Origin: Xanthomonas albilineans
GTDB lineage: Bacteria > Pseudomonadota > Gammaproteobacteria > Xanthomonadales > Xanthomonadaceae
Direction of reading: 5' to 3'
Assembly (NCBI RefSeq): GCF_002939705.1
Contig: NZ_MDCB01000003.1
Location: forward strand, 248,001 to 312,000
Length of the DNA: 64,000 bases
The notes beneath the pieces were generated by a model. That model saw only the letters and a list, made by a program, of their open reading frames with translations, did no database searches and was not told the DNA's origin. The number at the start of each line of letters is the position of its first letter. Position 1 is the first letter of the stretch. The translations under genes were made by a program, and so were the position numbers. This document shows positions 10,991 through 21,869 of the stretch, piece after piece.

Positions 10991-11020
10991 AAACGCCCCG
11001 CTTCGGCGGGGCGTTTGCGT
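10991..11020 (+). terminator. Intrinsic terminator after rho
   Basis: An 11-base-pair perfect stem, AAACGCCCCGC with GCGGGGCGTTT, closed by a stable TTCG tetraloop, 21 bases after the rho stop. The strand continues GCGTTTCT. The arms begin and end in A/T runs, so it may also serve the convergent icd side. Confidence 0.8.
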
Positions 11021-11168
11021 TTCTGGCGGTCAATGCCCGCCGACGCTGCGCAGCGGACGATCCGAGCGTCTGTCTATCGAGCGGCGTCACGACGCACGCA
11101 GCAGCACAACGGCCCCACACACACCCGCGACCGCGATCTGCGGCAGCGGGTGCGTGACGTGCGACGAC

Positions 11169-13502
<2,334 letters not shown>

Positions 13503-13556
13503 CTATACCGTGCATTGTCGCGTGTCTTTAGGCCGCGGGCAAAGCGCCAGCGGCCG

Positions 13557-14057
13557 ATGGAAAGCACCTACCTGGCACTGCGCGAAGCCGCACTGGCACT
13601 CGCCCCCTGGGCGCCATGGCGCGAACGTGCGTTGGAAGCACTCGATGACCGCACAGCGCGGCGCTGGGGTACCAGTGTGCGTGAGCTGCGCATCTGCCTG
13701 TTGCTTCCCGAAGGACAAGCGCAGCACGCCCTGGACATGGCGCAAGGACACATCCCGACGTTCTCGTCCCGAACCTTGACGTACCTGCTGACCGAGGCAG
13801 AAGCACTCGATCCAACCGCCACCCTGCCGATCTGCGAGCACCTGATCGAAACCGCCATCGCGCGCACCCAGCACCAAGAGTATCTGGCGGCAGTGGACTT
13901 GTTACCGACGCTGCAACGGATCTATCGCCACCAGGGCGACCCAACCCGCTTCGACCATTACCTTGCGCAACTGCGGCAGCGTTATCAACGCAAACGTAAC
14001 TTGATCGAATTGCTGGACCAGCGTTTCCCCGCGACCGCAACACCGCCCACGCGATGA
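13557..14057 (+). CDS. Protein resembling the C-terminal end of SWIM zinc-finger proteins; possibly a gene fragment
   Basis: A 166-residue alpha-helical protein. Its last third (YRHQGDPTRFDHYLAQLRQ, then YQRKRNLIELLDQ) resembles the tail of long SWIM zinc-finger proteins, which carry helical repeats before a KRNF-type ending. No SWIM cysteine motif (CxCxnCxH) is present here or in the short upstream region, so this may be the surviving 3' end of a larger gene. The frame is open back to 13446; the ATG at 13557 (MESTYLALREAALAL) is only a guess. Base use is like the host, unlike the SIR2-HerA module downstream. The identity is tentative. Confidence 0.45.
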   Translation: MESTYLALREAALALAPWAPWRERALEALDDRTARRWGTSVRELRICLLLPEGQAQHALDMAQGHIPTFSSRTLTYLLTEAEALDPTATLPICEHLIETAIARTQHQEYLAAVDLLPTLQRIYRHQGDPTRFDHYLAQLRQRYQRKRNLIELLDQRFPATATPPTR

Positions 14058-14237
14058 GGTAAAGCGCCGTGCCGTGCGCCTGCCCAAAGGCCGCCGCACG
14101 GCGCTTGGTAGCGGTCGGCACGACCCCAGCATGCTCCTGCGATTTGTCTGCATCCCCCACGCACGGCCAGCGTATGCTCGGCGCATCGGCGGCGGTTCCA
14201 GGGCACGCCCTCTATGGAATGGAGACAGGGAGACACG

Positions 14238-14540
14238 ATGGCGTTCTATGCGCATTCGACCGAACGCAGCGATCGTCGCGACTGGCAAGGTCTGGCCGAT
14301 CATCTGAACGGCGTCGGCGAGCGTGCCGCGCGCCACGCCGAACCCTTCGGCGGACAACTGCTGGCCCGGGTCGCGGGGCAATTGCACGATCTCGGCAAAT
14401 ACACCGAAAAGGTGGATCACGCCACTTGGGGGGCCCGGATTGCTTGTGCGCGCATGTCCGGCAAGCCGGACCAGAACGTCAACGCTGTGCACCTAGCATC
14501 CACTACCATCACCAGTGCATCTAAACTGCTTCGCTACTGA
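14238..14540 (+). pseudogene. cas3: Remnant of CRISPR-associated Cas3: truncated N-terminal HD nuclease domain
   Basis: A 100-residue frame beginning MAFYAHSTERSDRRDW, then LADHLNGVGERAARHAEPFG, then the HD signature LHDLGKYTEK. This is the start of Cas3, the target-DNA nuclease-helicase of type I CRISPR systems. Directly after KYTEK comes VDHATWGARIA, which corresponds to the DHSTAGA-type motif that normally lies some 15-25 residues later, so an internal deletion has joined the two. About 30 residues further the frame ends, and the helicase domains and all other cas genes are absent. A plausible ribosome site (GGAGACAGGGAGA) still precedes it. The G+C-rich composition matches the host, while the next gene is A+T-rich. 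Confidence 0.8.
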
Positions 14541-14620
14541 AGTCGCCAGTAAGGCGTGAGGATTTGGAGTACTGAAAAGTCTAGGCTCGGCCCGGTACAA
14601 AATTTAAAAAAGGAGTAAAT

Positions 14621-15763
14621 ATGTTTAAATCGATTGACCCAGGAGACATATACAACAAAAACATCAACATTCTCATTGGCTCTGGCGCCTCAGCAGAATT
14701 ATTCCCAACACTTGCGCTTGCCATCAAGAAAGCCGATGGGACCAACGAAACGATTGAGACTCTCGCCACAAATTTTGAAGACTCTACTGAAAAGCTAACT
14801 CCGCTGTTCATGCACTACTACAATACGTGCATTTTCCCAGTTCAGACCTTCGATCCAAAATCCGTTAAATCAGGCCCAGATAAAGAAAATCTCAATAACT
14901 ATGAGACATTCTTGACAACCCTTTTAGGGCTGCTCGACAGAAGGAAAGATCTCAACCGCAAGATCAACATCTTCACGACCAACTACGACGGATGCTTGGC
15001 TTATACGGCTGACAGTATTCTCACGAAGGGATCGCATGATTTCGTCGTGAACGATGGCACTTCAGGATTTCATAGAAGGTACCTGCATCCCAAGAACTTC
15101 AATACATTCCAGTGCCAAGCCGGAGTATTTGAACGCAACAACTACGGCATCCCACAGGTCAATATCATCCATCTTCACGGTTCTGTATATTGGTCTAAAA
15201 GCGGAGAGAAAATTAAAGTCGATTACCACAATGACTTTAAAAACATCCTGACAAAAAGCTGCATCGGAAAACTAAATAAATATTCATCATTCCTTACCAC
15301 AAATGGCAACGAGACCAAAAACATCCCGCACTTTCCGTTAAGCAAAAAACAGATGGACACATTTTGGGTTAAATACAAAGAACTCCCCATTGTAAATCCT
15401 ACTAAGTGGAAGTTTCACGAGACTGTATTTGAAGAACACTACTATCAGATGCTCAGGCTATTAAGCTACGAGCTTGAGAAGCCAAATTCCGTACTCATCA
15501 CATTCGGCTTTTCGTTTGCCGATGAGCATATTCTGAAGCTCGTACAACGCTCACTTTCCAACCCGCAACTTCAGACCTTCATCTGCTGCTATAGCGAAAG
15601 CAGTGCGGACACGATGTCGGGCGAATTCAAACCCTGGAAGAACGTCGAGGTTATTAGGCCGCCTAAAGAGTTGAACATCGACTTCACCAACTTCAATAAG
15701 TACATTTTCTCTCTCAAGGCTGAGAAATACGAGCCTCCAGCTGAAGACAAGGATACACAATGA
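14621..15763 (+). CDS. SIR2-like NADase, defence protein of a SIR2-HerA system
   Basis: A 380-residue SIR2-fold protein. Visible motifs are the NAD-binding glycine motif GSGAS (20-24), NYETFL (93-98), FTTNYD (118-123), IIHLHGSVYW (182-191, the catalytic His region) and VLITFGFSFADEHI (291-304), the pattern of SIR2_2-type antiphage effectors that hydrolyse NAD+. A strong ribosome site, AAAGGAG, lies six bases before the ATG. The stop overlaps the start of the HerA gene by four bases (ATGA), so the two are translated together. Codon and base use are far more A+T-rich than in neighbouring genes, a sign of transfer. In characterised SIR2-HerA pairs the two proteins assemble into one complex that depletes NAD+ on infection; that role here is inferred from family and pairing. 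Confidence 0.88.
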   Translation: MFKSIDPGDIYNKNINILIGSGASAELFPTLALAIKKADGTNETIETLATNFEDSTEKLTPLFMHYYNTCIFPVQTFDPKSVKSGPDKENLNNYETFLTTLLGLLDRRKDLNRKINIFTTNYDGCLAYTADSILTKGSHDFVVNDGTSGFHRRYLHPKNFNTFQCQAGVFERNNYGIPQVNIIHLHGSVYWSKSGEKIKVDYHNDFKNILTKSCIGKLNKYSSFLTTNGNETKNIPHFPLSKKQMDTFWVKYKELPIVNPTKWKFHETVFEEHYYQMLRLLSYELEKPNSVLITFGFSFADEHILKLVQRSLSNPQLQTFICCYSESSADTMSGEFKPWKNVEVIRPPKELNIDFTNFNKYIFSLKAEKYEPPAEDKDTQ

Positions 15764-17538
15764 GCATCGTCGTAGGCGAAGTTATCGCAGTCAGCGGGGT
15801 ACGCATATCCCTTCGAATTTTTGAAGACTCCAGCCAAGAAACCATCTTCTATGAAGGCGTGAAGTATCGCGGAGTTTCACTCAGGGAACATGTTTCCATC
15901 CAGCGCGGCTTCATAGACATTGTCTGCCTTGTTGAAGGCGAATTTCTGGACGAAAAGAAGCTAGAGGCTAATGCGGAGAAGACCCAGTACATTCGAAAGG
16001 TAGATGTACGCCCCATCGGCTACATCGTGGATGACAAGTTCTTTGAGGGCGTGAAGTACATGCCGATGATCAGGGACAAGGCATCACTGCTCAGCGAACT
16101 CATGGTCGGAAAAATCTATGGGACGGAGGGCAAGAGCAGTTTTTCCATTGGATCGATGCTCAAAGAAAACGTGACTATCAGCCTTCCATGGACCCAAATT
16201 TTCAACAGCCACCTTGGTATTTTTGGCAACACTGGAAGCGGCAAGTCCAACACACTAACGAAGCTATATACGACTCTCTTCAACGAGAAACTAACGGCAC
16301 TGAAGAACAAGAGCCAGTTCGTCATCATTGATTTCAATGGCGAATACACTGAAAACCAGATCTTACCCACTGAGGAAAAAAAGATAATTGTATTGAATTC
16401 ACAAAAATCCAAGGACAAATTCGAAATTGAAGCAGTTCACTTTTGGGATGTCGAAACACTGAGCCTTCTTTTCCAAGCAACCACCAATACACAGCAACCA
16501 TTCTTGCGACGCGTTATTTCTGGTAAGGAAAAGTTCAAAGATCAACCATTGAAGGAATATGTTAAAAATGTTTTTTCAAAAGTCTTTAGCGCAGGTGAAG
16601 CCAAGCCAGATGCATTGGACACAACCCGCGAAATTGCACGGATAATTAAATGCACACAGCTACAGGACTATTTAAATGACATCACATACTACAACAAAGA
16701 TAAATACTTCAGGCACAAGAATGGCAATTACCTTAACTCAAATGGTGATGTCTTTAGAAACGATATCCTCCCCATCATTAATAATCATGTAGGCATAGAT
16801 AAAATAGATCAGCTCGACGAATTTATCTTGAGGTGCTACCTCCAACTATGCTCAGATGTCGTGCTCGGCTATGCCCAGTACGAGCACATTCAACCAGTGC
16901 TTGCCAGAGCCAAATCATCCATCACTGGCCTTAGCAAAGTGATTAAAATTACAAATAATATTCCAGAAAAACATCACTTGCAGGTAATCTCTCTGAAGAA
17001 ATGCAAAAACGAGATAAAGAAAATTTTGCCATTGCTCATCGCCAAAAACTTCTATACCAATCACAAGGAATCGGAAAACCTGAAGAGTCCACCAAGCAAT
17101 ACTCTTCACTTTATCATTGATGAAGCACACAACATCCTGTCAGAACAGTCCACCCGTGAGCATGAAATCTGGAAGGATTATCGACTGGAACTCTTTGAAG
17201 AAATTATCAAAGAGGGACGCAAGTACGGGGTCTACCTGACACTCTCCAGTCAGCGACCAGCCGACATCTCTCCTACTATCATTTCCCAGATCCACAACTT
17301 CTTTATCCACCGACTAGTGAACGAGCGCGACCTCATTCTGCTGGACAACACCATCAGCACTCTGGATTCGAGTTCAAAGGCCCTCATCCCGACCTTGACC
17401 AAGGGCTGCTGCGTCGTCACGGGCACGGCATTCGACCTACCCATGATCCTGAAGATTGATCCGCTCCTCAAGGAACACCGGCCCAGCAGTGACGATGTGA
17501 ACCTTGAAGAGCTTTGGTCAGTGCCAGACGAACTTTGA
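15760..17538 (+). CDS. HerA/FtsK-type ATPase, partner of the SIR2 defence protein
   Basis: A 592-residue ATP-binding protein. The N-terminus (1-130) is a HAS-barrel-like beta-rich region (MSIVVGEVIAVSGVRI), Walker A is GNTGSGKS (156-163), FVIIDFNGEY (187-196) follows as in HerA, Walker B is FIIDEAHNIL (451-460), and SSQRP (496-500) and IHNFFIHRLVNERD (511-524) give the sensor and likely arginine-finger region. HerA proteins form hexamers that move DNA; in defence loci they pair with SIR2 or nuclease effectors. It starts inside the stop codon of the SIR2 gene and shares its A+T-rich composition. After the stop the sequence returns to host composition within about 150 bases, ahead of glmS. Confidence 0.88.
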   Translation: MSIVVGEVIAVSGVRISLRIFEDSSQETIFYEGVKYRGVSLREHVSIQRGFIDIVCLVEGEFLDEKKLEANAEKTQYIRKVDVRPIGYIVDDKFFEGVKYMPMIRDKASLLSELMVGKIYGTEGKSSFSIGSMLKENVTISLPWTQIFNSHLGIFGNTGSGKSNTLTKLYTTLFNEKLTALKNKSQFVIIDFNGEYTENQILPTEEKKIIVLNSQKSKDKFEIEAVHFWDVETLSLLFQATTNTQQPFLRRVISGKEKFKDQPLKEYVKNVFSKVFSAGEAKPDALDTTREIARIIKCTQLQDYLNDITYYNKDKYFRHKNGNYLNSNGDVFRNDILPIINNHVGIDKIDQLDEFILRCYLQLCSDVVLGYAQYEHIQPVLARAKSSITGLSKVIKITNNIPEKHHLQVISLKKCKNEIKKILPLLIAKNFYTNHKESENLKSPPSNTLHFIIDEAHNILSEQSTREHEIWKDYRLELFEEIIKEGRKYGVYLTLSSQRPADISPTIISQIHNFFIHRLVNERDLILLDNTISTLDSSSKALIPTLTKGCCVVTGTAFDLPMILKIDPLLKEHRPSSDDVNLEELWSVPDEL

Positions 17539-17690
17539 CCAGGACCACGCTCGGGCATTACTCAGGCAGCCAATAGATTTAAGACCAAGCCGAAGGAATC
17601 GCTTCGATTACAAGCATCGTAGATATCGCGTCTTCGGCATCTAACTTTATTGGCAACGTGAATAACAGCACCCCGCAATACCACCGAAAA

Positions 17691-19523
17691 CTACTCCACC
17701 GTCACCGACTTAGCCAAATTGCGCGGCTTGTCCACATCCGTGCCGCGCGCCAGCGCAGTGTGGTAGGCAAGCAATTGCACCGGCACGGTGTGCAGCACCG
17801 GGCTGAGCAGGCCAGCGTGACGCGGCGTGCGGATCACGTGCACGCCTTCGGAGGCATGGAAATTGCTGTCCTGATCGGCGAAGACGAACAGTTCACCACC
17901 GCGTGCACGCACTTCCTGCATGTTGGATTTCACCTTTTCCAGGAGCGCATCGTTGGGCGCGATCACCACTACTGGCATGGTCGCGTCCACCAACGCCAAT
18001 GGGCCATGCTTGAGTTCACCAGCGGGATAGCCTTCCGCATGGATATAGGTGATTTCCTTGAGTTTGAGCGCGCCCTCCAACGCAATCGGATAATGCAGTC
18101 CGCGACCGAGAAACAGCGCATTGTGCTTGTCGGCAAAACGCTCGGCCCACACCGCGATCTGCGGCTCCAGGTTGAGCACGTGCTGCACGCTGCCCGGCAG
18201 ATGACGTAGTTGCTCCAGGTAGTCGGCTTCCTGCGTCGCGCTCAGCCGTCCGCGCTGCTTGCCCAGCACACAGGCAAGTTGGAACAGCGCCGCCAATTGG
18301 GTGGTGAACGCCTTGGTCGAGGCCACGCCGATCTCGGCGCCGGCGCGGGTGTACATCACCAATGCGCTGGCGCGCGGGATCGCGCTCTCCGGCACGTTGC
18401 AGATCGACAAGGTCTTGGTATGGCCCAGCGACTTGGCGTATTTCAGCGCTTCCATCGTGTCCAAGGTTTCGCCGGACTGGGAGATGGTCACGATCAATTG
18501 CCGCGGGTTGGCGCAGGCGTCGCGATAGCGGTATTCGCTGGCGATTTCCACGCTGCACGGCACGCCGGCAATGGCTTCGATCCAGTAACGCGCGGTGAGC
18601 CCGGCGTAGTAACTGGTGCCGCAAGCCAGCAGTTGCACGCCGTCCACATCGGCCAACAGCGCGTCGGCGTTGGCGCCGAACAGCGCGCTATCGAAACTGC
18701 CGGCATCGCACAACGCTTCCAACGTGTCGGCCAACGCAAGCGGCTGTTCGTGGATTTCCTTCTGCATGAAGTGACGGTAGGGCCCCAGTTCCAGCGACGC
18801 CAGCGAGACGTCGGAGACGTGCGCCTCGCGCTGCACCGCATGGTCGGCCGCGTCGTACACCTGCACGCCATCGCGGCGCAGCAGCGCCGTGTCGCCCTCC
18901 TCCAGAAAAATCACCCGGCGCGTGGCCTGGATCACCGCTGAAACGTCGGAAGCGATGAAATGTTCGCCTTCGCCCAAGCCAATCAGCAACGGGCAGCCCA
19001 TGCGCGCGCAAACCAGCACATCTGGATACGCCTTACTGAGCGCCGCCAGCGCATAGGCGCCGGTCAGTTCCTTCACTGTCGCCTGCAACGCGCCGAGCAG
19101 ATCGCGGCCCTGGGCCATGTGATGGTGGATCAGGTGCGCAATGACCTCGGTGTCGGTCTGCGATTCGAACGTATAACCCAGCGCACGCAGGCGTTCGCGC
19201 TGCTGTTCGTGGTTTTCGATAATACCGTTGTGGACCAGGGCCAGATCGCCATGGCTCACGTGCGGATGCGCATTGGCCTCGGTGACGCCGCCATGGGTGG
19301 CCCAACGGGTGTGGCCGATACCCACGGTGGCCCGCAATCCGTCAGCGAGTGCGGCGCTTTCCATTTCCGCCACGCGACCGGTACGACGCACCCGATGCAC
19401 GCGACCATCGGCAATCGCGGCGATGCCGGCGGAGTCGTAGCCGCGGTATTCCAGGCGCTTGAGCCCCTCGATCAGGTGCGCGATGACATCGCGATCCGCA
19501 ATCGCACCGACGATTCCGCACAT
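17691..19523 (-). CDS. glmS: Glutamine-fructose-6-phosphate aminotransferase
   Basis: Makes glucosamine-6-phosphate, the first step towards UDP-GlcNAc for peptidoglycan and LPS; glmU, a later step, is at 29883-31250. The 610-residue protein begins [13 protein letters not shown], where Cys2 is the glutaminase nucleophile, so the ATG at 19523 is the only sensible start although the frame is open eight codons upstream. The glutaminase domain (about 1-240, with [11 protein letters not shown]) is followed by two SIS sugar-isomerase domains ([33 protein letters not shown]) and the C-terminal [12 protein letters not shown]. Confidence 0.97.
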   Translation of the reverse strand: MCGIVGAIADRDVIAHLIEGLKRLEYRGYDSAGIAAIADGRVHRVRRTGRVAEMESAALADGLRATVGIGHTRWATHGGVTEANAHPHVSHGDLALVHNGIIENHEQQRERLRALGYTFESQTDTEVIAHLIHHHMAQGRDLLGALQATVKELTGAYALAALSKAYPDVLVCARMGCPLLIGLGEGEHFIASDVSAVIQATRRVIFLEEGDTALLRRDGVQVYDAADHAVQREAHVSDVSLASLELGPYRHFMQKEIHEQPLALADTLEALCDAGSFDSALFGANADALLADVDGVQLLACGTSYYAGLTARYWIEAIAGVPCSVEIASEYRYRDACANPRQLIVTISQSGETLDTMEALKYAKSLGHTKTLSICNVPESAIPRASALVMYTRAGAEIGVASTKAFTTQLAALFQLACVLGKQRGRLSATQEADYLEQLRHLPGSVQHVLNLEPQIAVWAERFADKHNALFLGRGLHYPIALEGALKLKEITYIHAEGYPAGELKHGPLALVDATMPVVVIAPNDALLEKVKSNMQEVRARGGELFVFADQDSNFHASEGVHVIRTPRHAGLLSPVLHTVPVQLLAYHTALARGTDVDKPRNLAKSVTVE

Positions 19524-19595
19524 AGCCACCCCTTTTACCGAAAGCATGCATTTTATTCGCCGTGTCCACGAAATGTCTCGTCATTGACGTCGAAT

Positions 19596-19636
19596 GGACA
19601 AGATGTCCGCGAACACGTCCGCGGACAGCCGGACAC
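19596..19636 (+). promoter_or_regulatory. Palindromic upstream activator-like site
   Basis: A perfect dyad, TGTCCGCG (19604-19611), eight bases, CGCGGACA (19620-19627). It overlaps a second inverted pair, GGACA-AGA-TGTCC (19596-19608), and a further GGACAC at 19631-19636. More TGTCC-like half sites lie at 19562-19567 and 19573-19578. The cluster ends 45 bases before the sigma-54 promoter, within the usual distance range for an enhancer-binding protein. The likely ligand is the regulator at 27150-28487. The repeats are seen; the binding is inferred. Confidence 0.6.
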
Positions 19637-19680
19637 CCATCTCGCCCGCACAAATTCTATGTAATTCAATTATTTGCATC

Positions 19681-19697
19681 TGGCACAAGCCGTGCTT
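19681..19697 (+). promoter_or_regulatory. Sigma-54 (RpoN) promoter of the exporter operon
   Basis: TGGCACAAGCCGTGCTT fits the -24/-12 pattern with GG and GC exactly ten bases apart. It lies 39 bases before the start of the first operon gene and downstream of the palindromic cluster. A sigma-54 regulator is encoded at the far end of the same gene run. Confidence 0.75.
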
Positions 19698-19735
19698 GGG
19701 ATGGACCATCCTCACTACCACGCTGCCACCACTCG

Positions 19736-21004
19736 ATGATCCGCGACACCTCCGCCCAGGATCAGGTCCTCACCCTCCCCCGCACCGTCGCTTGGCGCCG
19801 TTGGCTATGGCCGGGACTGATCGGGCTGGCGTTACTGCTGGGCATCGGCTTCGCCGTGCGTGGCTGGATCGCCGGCAGCCGCTCGTTCGACGCGCAACGG
19901 GTCCGCATCGCCACGGTCAATCGCGGCGACCTGGTCCGCGATATCTCCGCCGACGGTCGCCTGATTGCCGCCAACAGTCCCATCCTGTACGCGATCTCCG
20001 CCGGCACCGTAACGCTGAAAGTAGTCGCCGGCGACGTGGTCAAAAAAGATCAGGAACTGGCCGAGATCGACAGTCCGGAACTGCGCAGCAAGCTGGCCCA
20101 GGAAGAAGCGACGCTGGCCGGCCTGGAGGCGGAGGCAAGCCGCGCCGATCTGGATGCGGTGCTGGCGCGTGCCAACGCCAGCAAATCCATCGACCAGGCG
20201 CAGATCGAGCGTCAGGCCGCCAGCCGCGATCTGGAGCGCTACCAGCGCGGTTACGCTGGCGGCGCGGTGCCGCAGGTGGAGTTGGCCAAGGCGGAGGACA
20301 CCTTGAAAAAAGCCGATATCGCGATGCGCCACGCGCAAAAAGACGCCGATCTGCAGAGCCGCGGCGCGAGCCTGGACGCGCGCAACAAGCGCCTGCTGGC
20401 CGAGCGCCAACGCGCGGTGGTCGCCGAGGTGCAGCGCCAGGTGGATCTGCTGACCTTGCGCGCGCCGTTCGATGGTCAGGTCGGCCAGGTGCAGGTGTCG
20501 CAGCACACCAACCTCGCCGCCAACGCACCGGTGTTGAGCGTAGTCGATCTGTCCAAGTTCGAACTGGAGATCAAAGTGCCGGAAAGTTTTGCCCGCGACC
20601 TGGCGATCGGCATGCCGGCGCAGTTGACCAGCGGCGCCGGCGAACCGTTCGCCGGCGCACTCTCGGCGGTGTCCCCGGAAGTGGTCAACGGCGAGGTCAA
20701 CGCACGCATTCGTTTCACCGACACACAACCGCCGGGCCTGCGCCAGAGCCAGCGGATGAGCGCGCGAGTGTTGCTGGACACCCGCCACAACGTGCTCAAA
20801 CTCGAACGCGGTCCGTTCGTCGAACAATCCGGCGGCCACTTCGCTTACGTCATGGACGGCGACTCCGCAGTCCGCCGCCCGGTGCAATTGGGCGTCACCA
20901 GCCTGAGCGAAGTCGAAGTGCGCTCGGGCCTACAGGTGGGCGACCGGGTCGTGGTCTCCGGCAGCGACTTGTTCGGGGATGCGCCGCGCGTGACGATCCA
21001 CTGA
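19736..21004 (+). CDS. Periplasmic adaptor (HlyD/MacA-like membrane fusion protein) of an ABC exporter
   Basis: A 422-residue protein with one N-terminal membrane helix (about 22-43), a lipoyl-like barrel (ISAGTVTLKVVAGDVVKKDQELAEI), a long alpha-helical hairpin of coiled-coil type (about 125-235), the returning barrel half (LRAPFDGQVGQVQV) and beta-barrel and membrane-proximal domains (LKLERGPFVEQSGG, GLQVGDRVVVSGSDL). Such adaptors link an inner-membrane ABC pump to an outer-membrane channel. The ATG at 19736 is chosen because it fits the sigma-54 promoter 39 bases upstream. No TolC-like gene is present in the window, so the channel must be encoded elsewhere. Confidence 0.85.
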   Translation: MIRDTSAQDQVLTLPRTVAWRRWLWPGLIGLALLLGIGFAVRGWIAGSRSFDAQRVRIATVNRGDLVRDISADGRLIAANSPILYAISAGTVTLKVVAGDVVKKDQELAEIDSPELRSKLAQEEATLAGLEAEASRADLDAVLARANASKSIDQAQIERQAASRDLERYQRGYAGGAVPQVELAKAEDTLKKADIAMRHAQKDADLQSRGASLDARNKRLLAERQRAVVAEVQRQVDLLTLRAPFDGQVGQVQVSQHTNLAANAPVLSVVDLSKFELEIKVPESFARDLAIGMPAQLTSGAGEPFAGALSAVSPEVVNGEVNARIRFTDTQPPGLRQSQRMSARVLLDTRHNVLKLERGPFVEQSGGHFAYVMDGDSAVRRPVQLGVTSLSEVEVRSGLQVGDRVVVSGSDLFGDAPRVTIH

Positions 21005-21122
21005 CATCTGCGATTCGGAACATGCAAACGAAACATCGACAGCAACGGCACAAGCGAATCGAATACGTTGGCGTTTGCAAATCCCGACTCCACACACCAC
21101 TCCCCTTTCAAGGAACACCGTC

Positions 21123-21839
21123 ATGCTGCAAATGCACTCCGTCTCCAAAGTTTTTCGTACCGAACAGGTCCAGACGCATGCGTTGCGCTCGCTGGATCTG
21201 CATGTGCGCGAAGGCGAATTCGTCGCCGTGACCGGGCCATCGGGCTCCGGCAAAACCACCTTCCTCAACATCGCCGGGCTGCTGGAAACCTTCAGCAGCG
21301 GCCAGTATCTGCTCGACGGGCAGGACGTGAGCCATATCAACGACGATGCGCGCTCGCGCATGCGCAACCAAAAAATCGGTTTCATTTTCCAGGGTTTCAA
21401 CTTGATCCCCGATCTGAACCTGTTCGACAACGTCGATGTGCCGTTGCGCTATCGCCGCATGGCCGCCGCCGAACGCAAGCGACGTATCGAAGACGCGCTG
21501 GGCCGGGTCGGGCTGGGGTCGCGGATGAAACATTACCCGTCCGAACTTTCCGGCGGCCAGCAGCAGCGCGCGGCGATCGCGCGTGCGCTGGCCGGTAGCC
21601 CGCGTCTGTTGCTGGCCGACGAACCGACCGGCAACCTCGACTCGCAGATGGCGCGCGGGGTGATGGAGCTGCTGGAGGAAATCAACACACAGGGCGCCAC
21701 CATCGTCATGGTCACCCACGACCCCGACCTGGCCGCACGCGCGCAGCGCAACGTGCATATCGTCGACGGCCAGGCCACCGACCTGCTGCGCGAACCGATG
21801 CTAACTGATGCCGGCAACGGCGCGGCGGCGAACGCGTAA
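21123..21839 (+). CDS. ABC transporter ATP-binding protein (MacB/LolD-like)
   Basis: A 238-residue ATPase of the MacB/LolD subfamily. Motifs are Walker A GPSGSGKT, the Q-loop region IGFIFQGFNLIPDLN, signature LSGGQQQR, Walker [13 protein letters not shown] and switch MVTHD. The ATG at 21123 begins the conserved MLQMHSVSKVF; sixteen open codons upstream do not fit the family. It lies between the adaptor and the four permeases and is the only ATPase in the run, so it presumably powers all of them. Confidence 0.93.
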   Translation: MLQMHSVSKVFRTEQVQTHALRSLDLHVREGEFVAVTGPSGSGKTTFLNIAGLLETFSSGQYLLDGQDVSHINDDARSRMRNQKIGFIFQGFNLIPDLNLFDNVDVPLRYRRMAAAERKRRIEDALGRVGLGSRMKHYPSELSGGQQQRAAIARALAGSPRLLLADEPTGNLDSQMARGVMELLEEINTQGATIVMVTHDPDLAARAQRNVHIVDGQATDLLREPMLTDAGNGAAANA

Positions 21840-21869
21840 CCGGCACGGCAACGGACCAAGAGAAAACCC

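Noticed and set aside
14541-17690. Direct repeats or attachment sites bordering the SIR2-HerA module
   Set aside because: Left and right junctions were compared by eye and no convincing repeat was found; no integrase is present.
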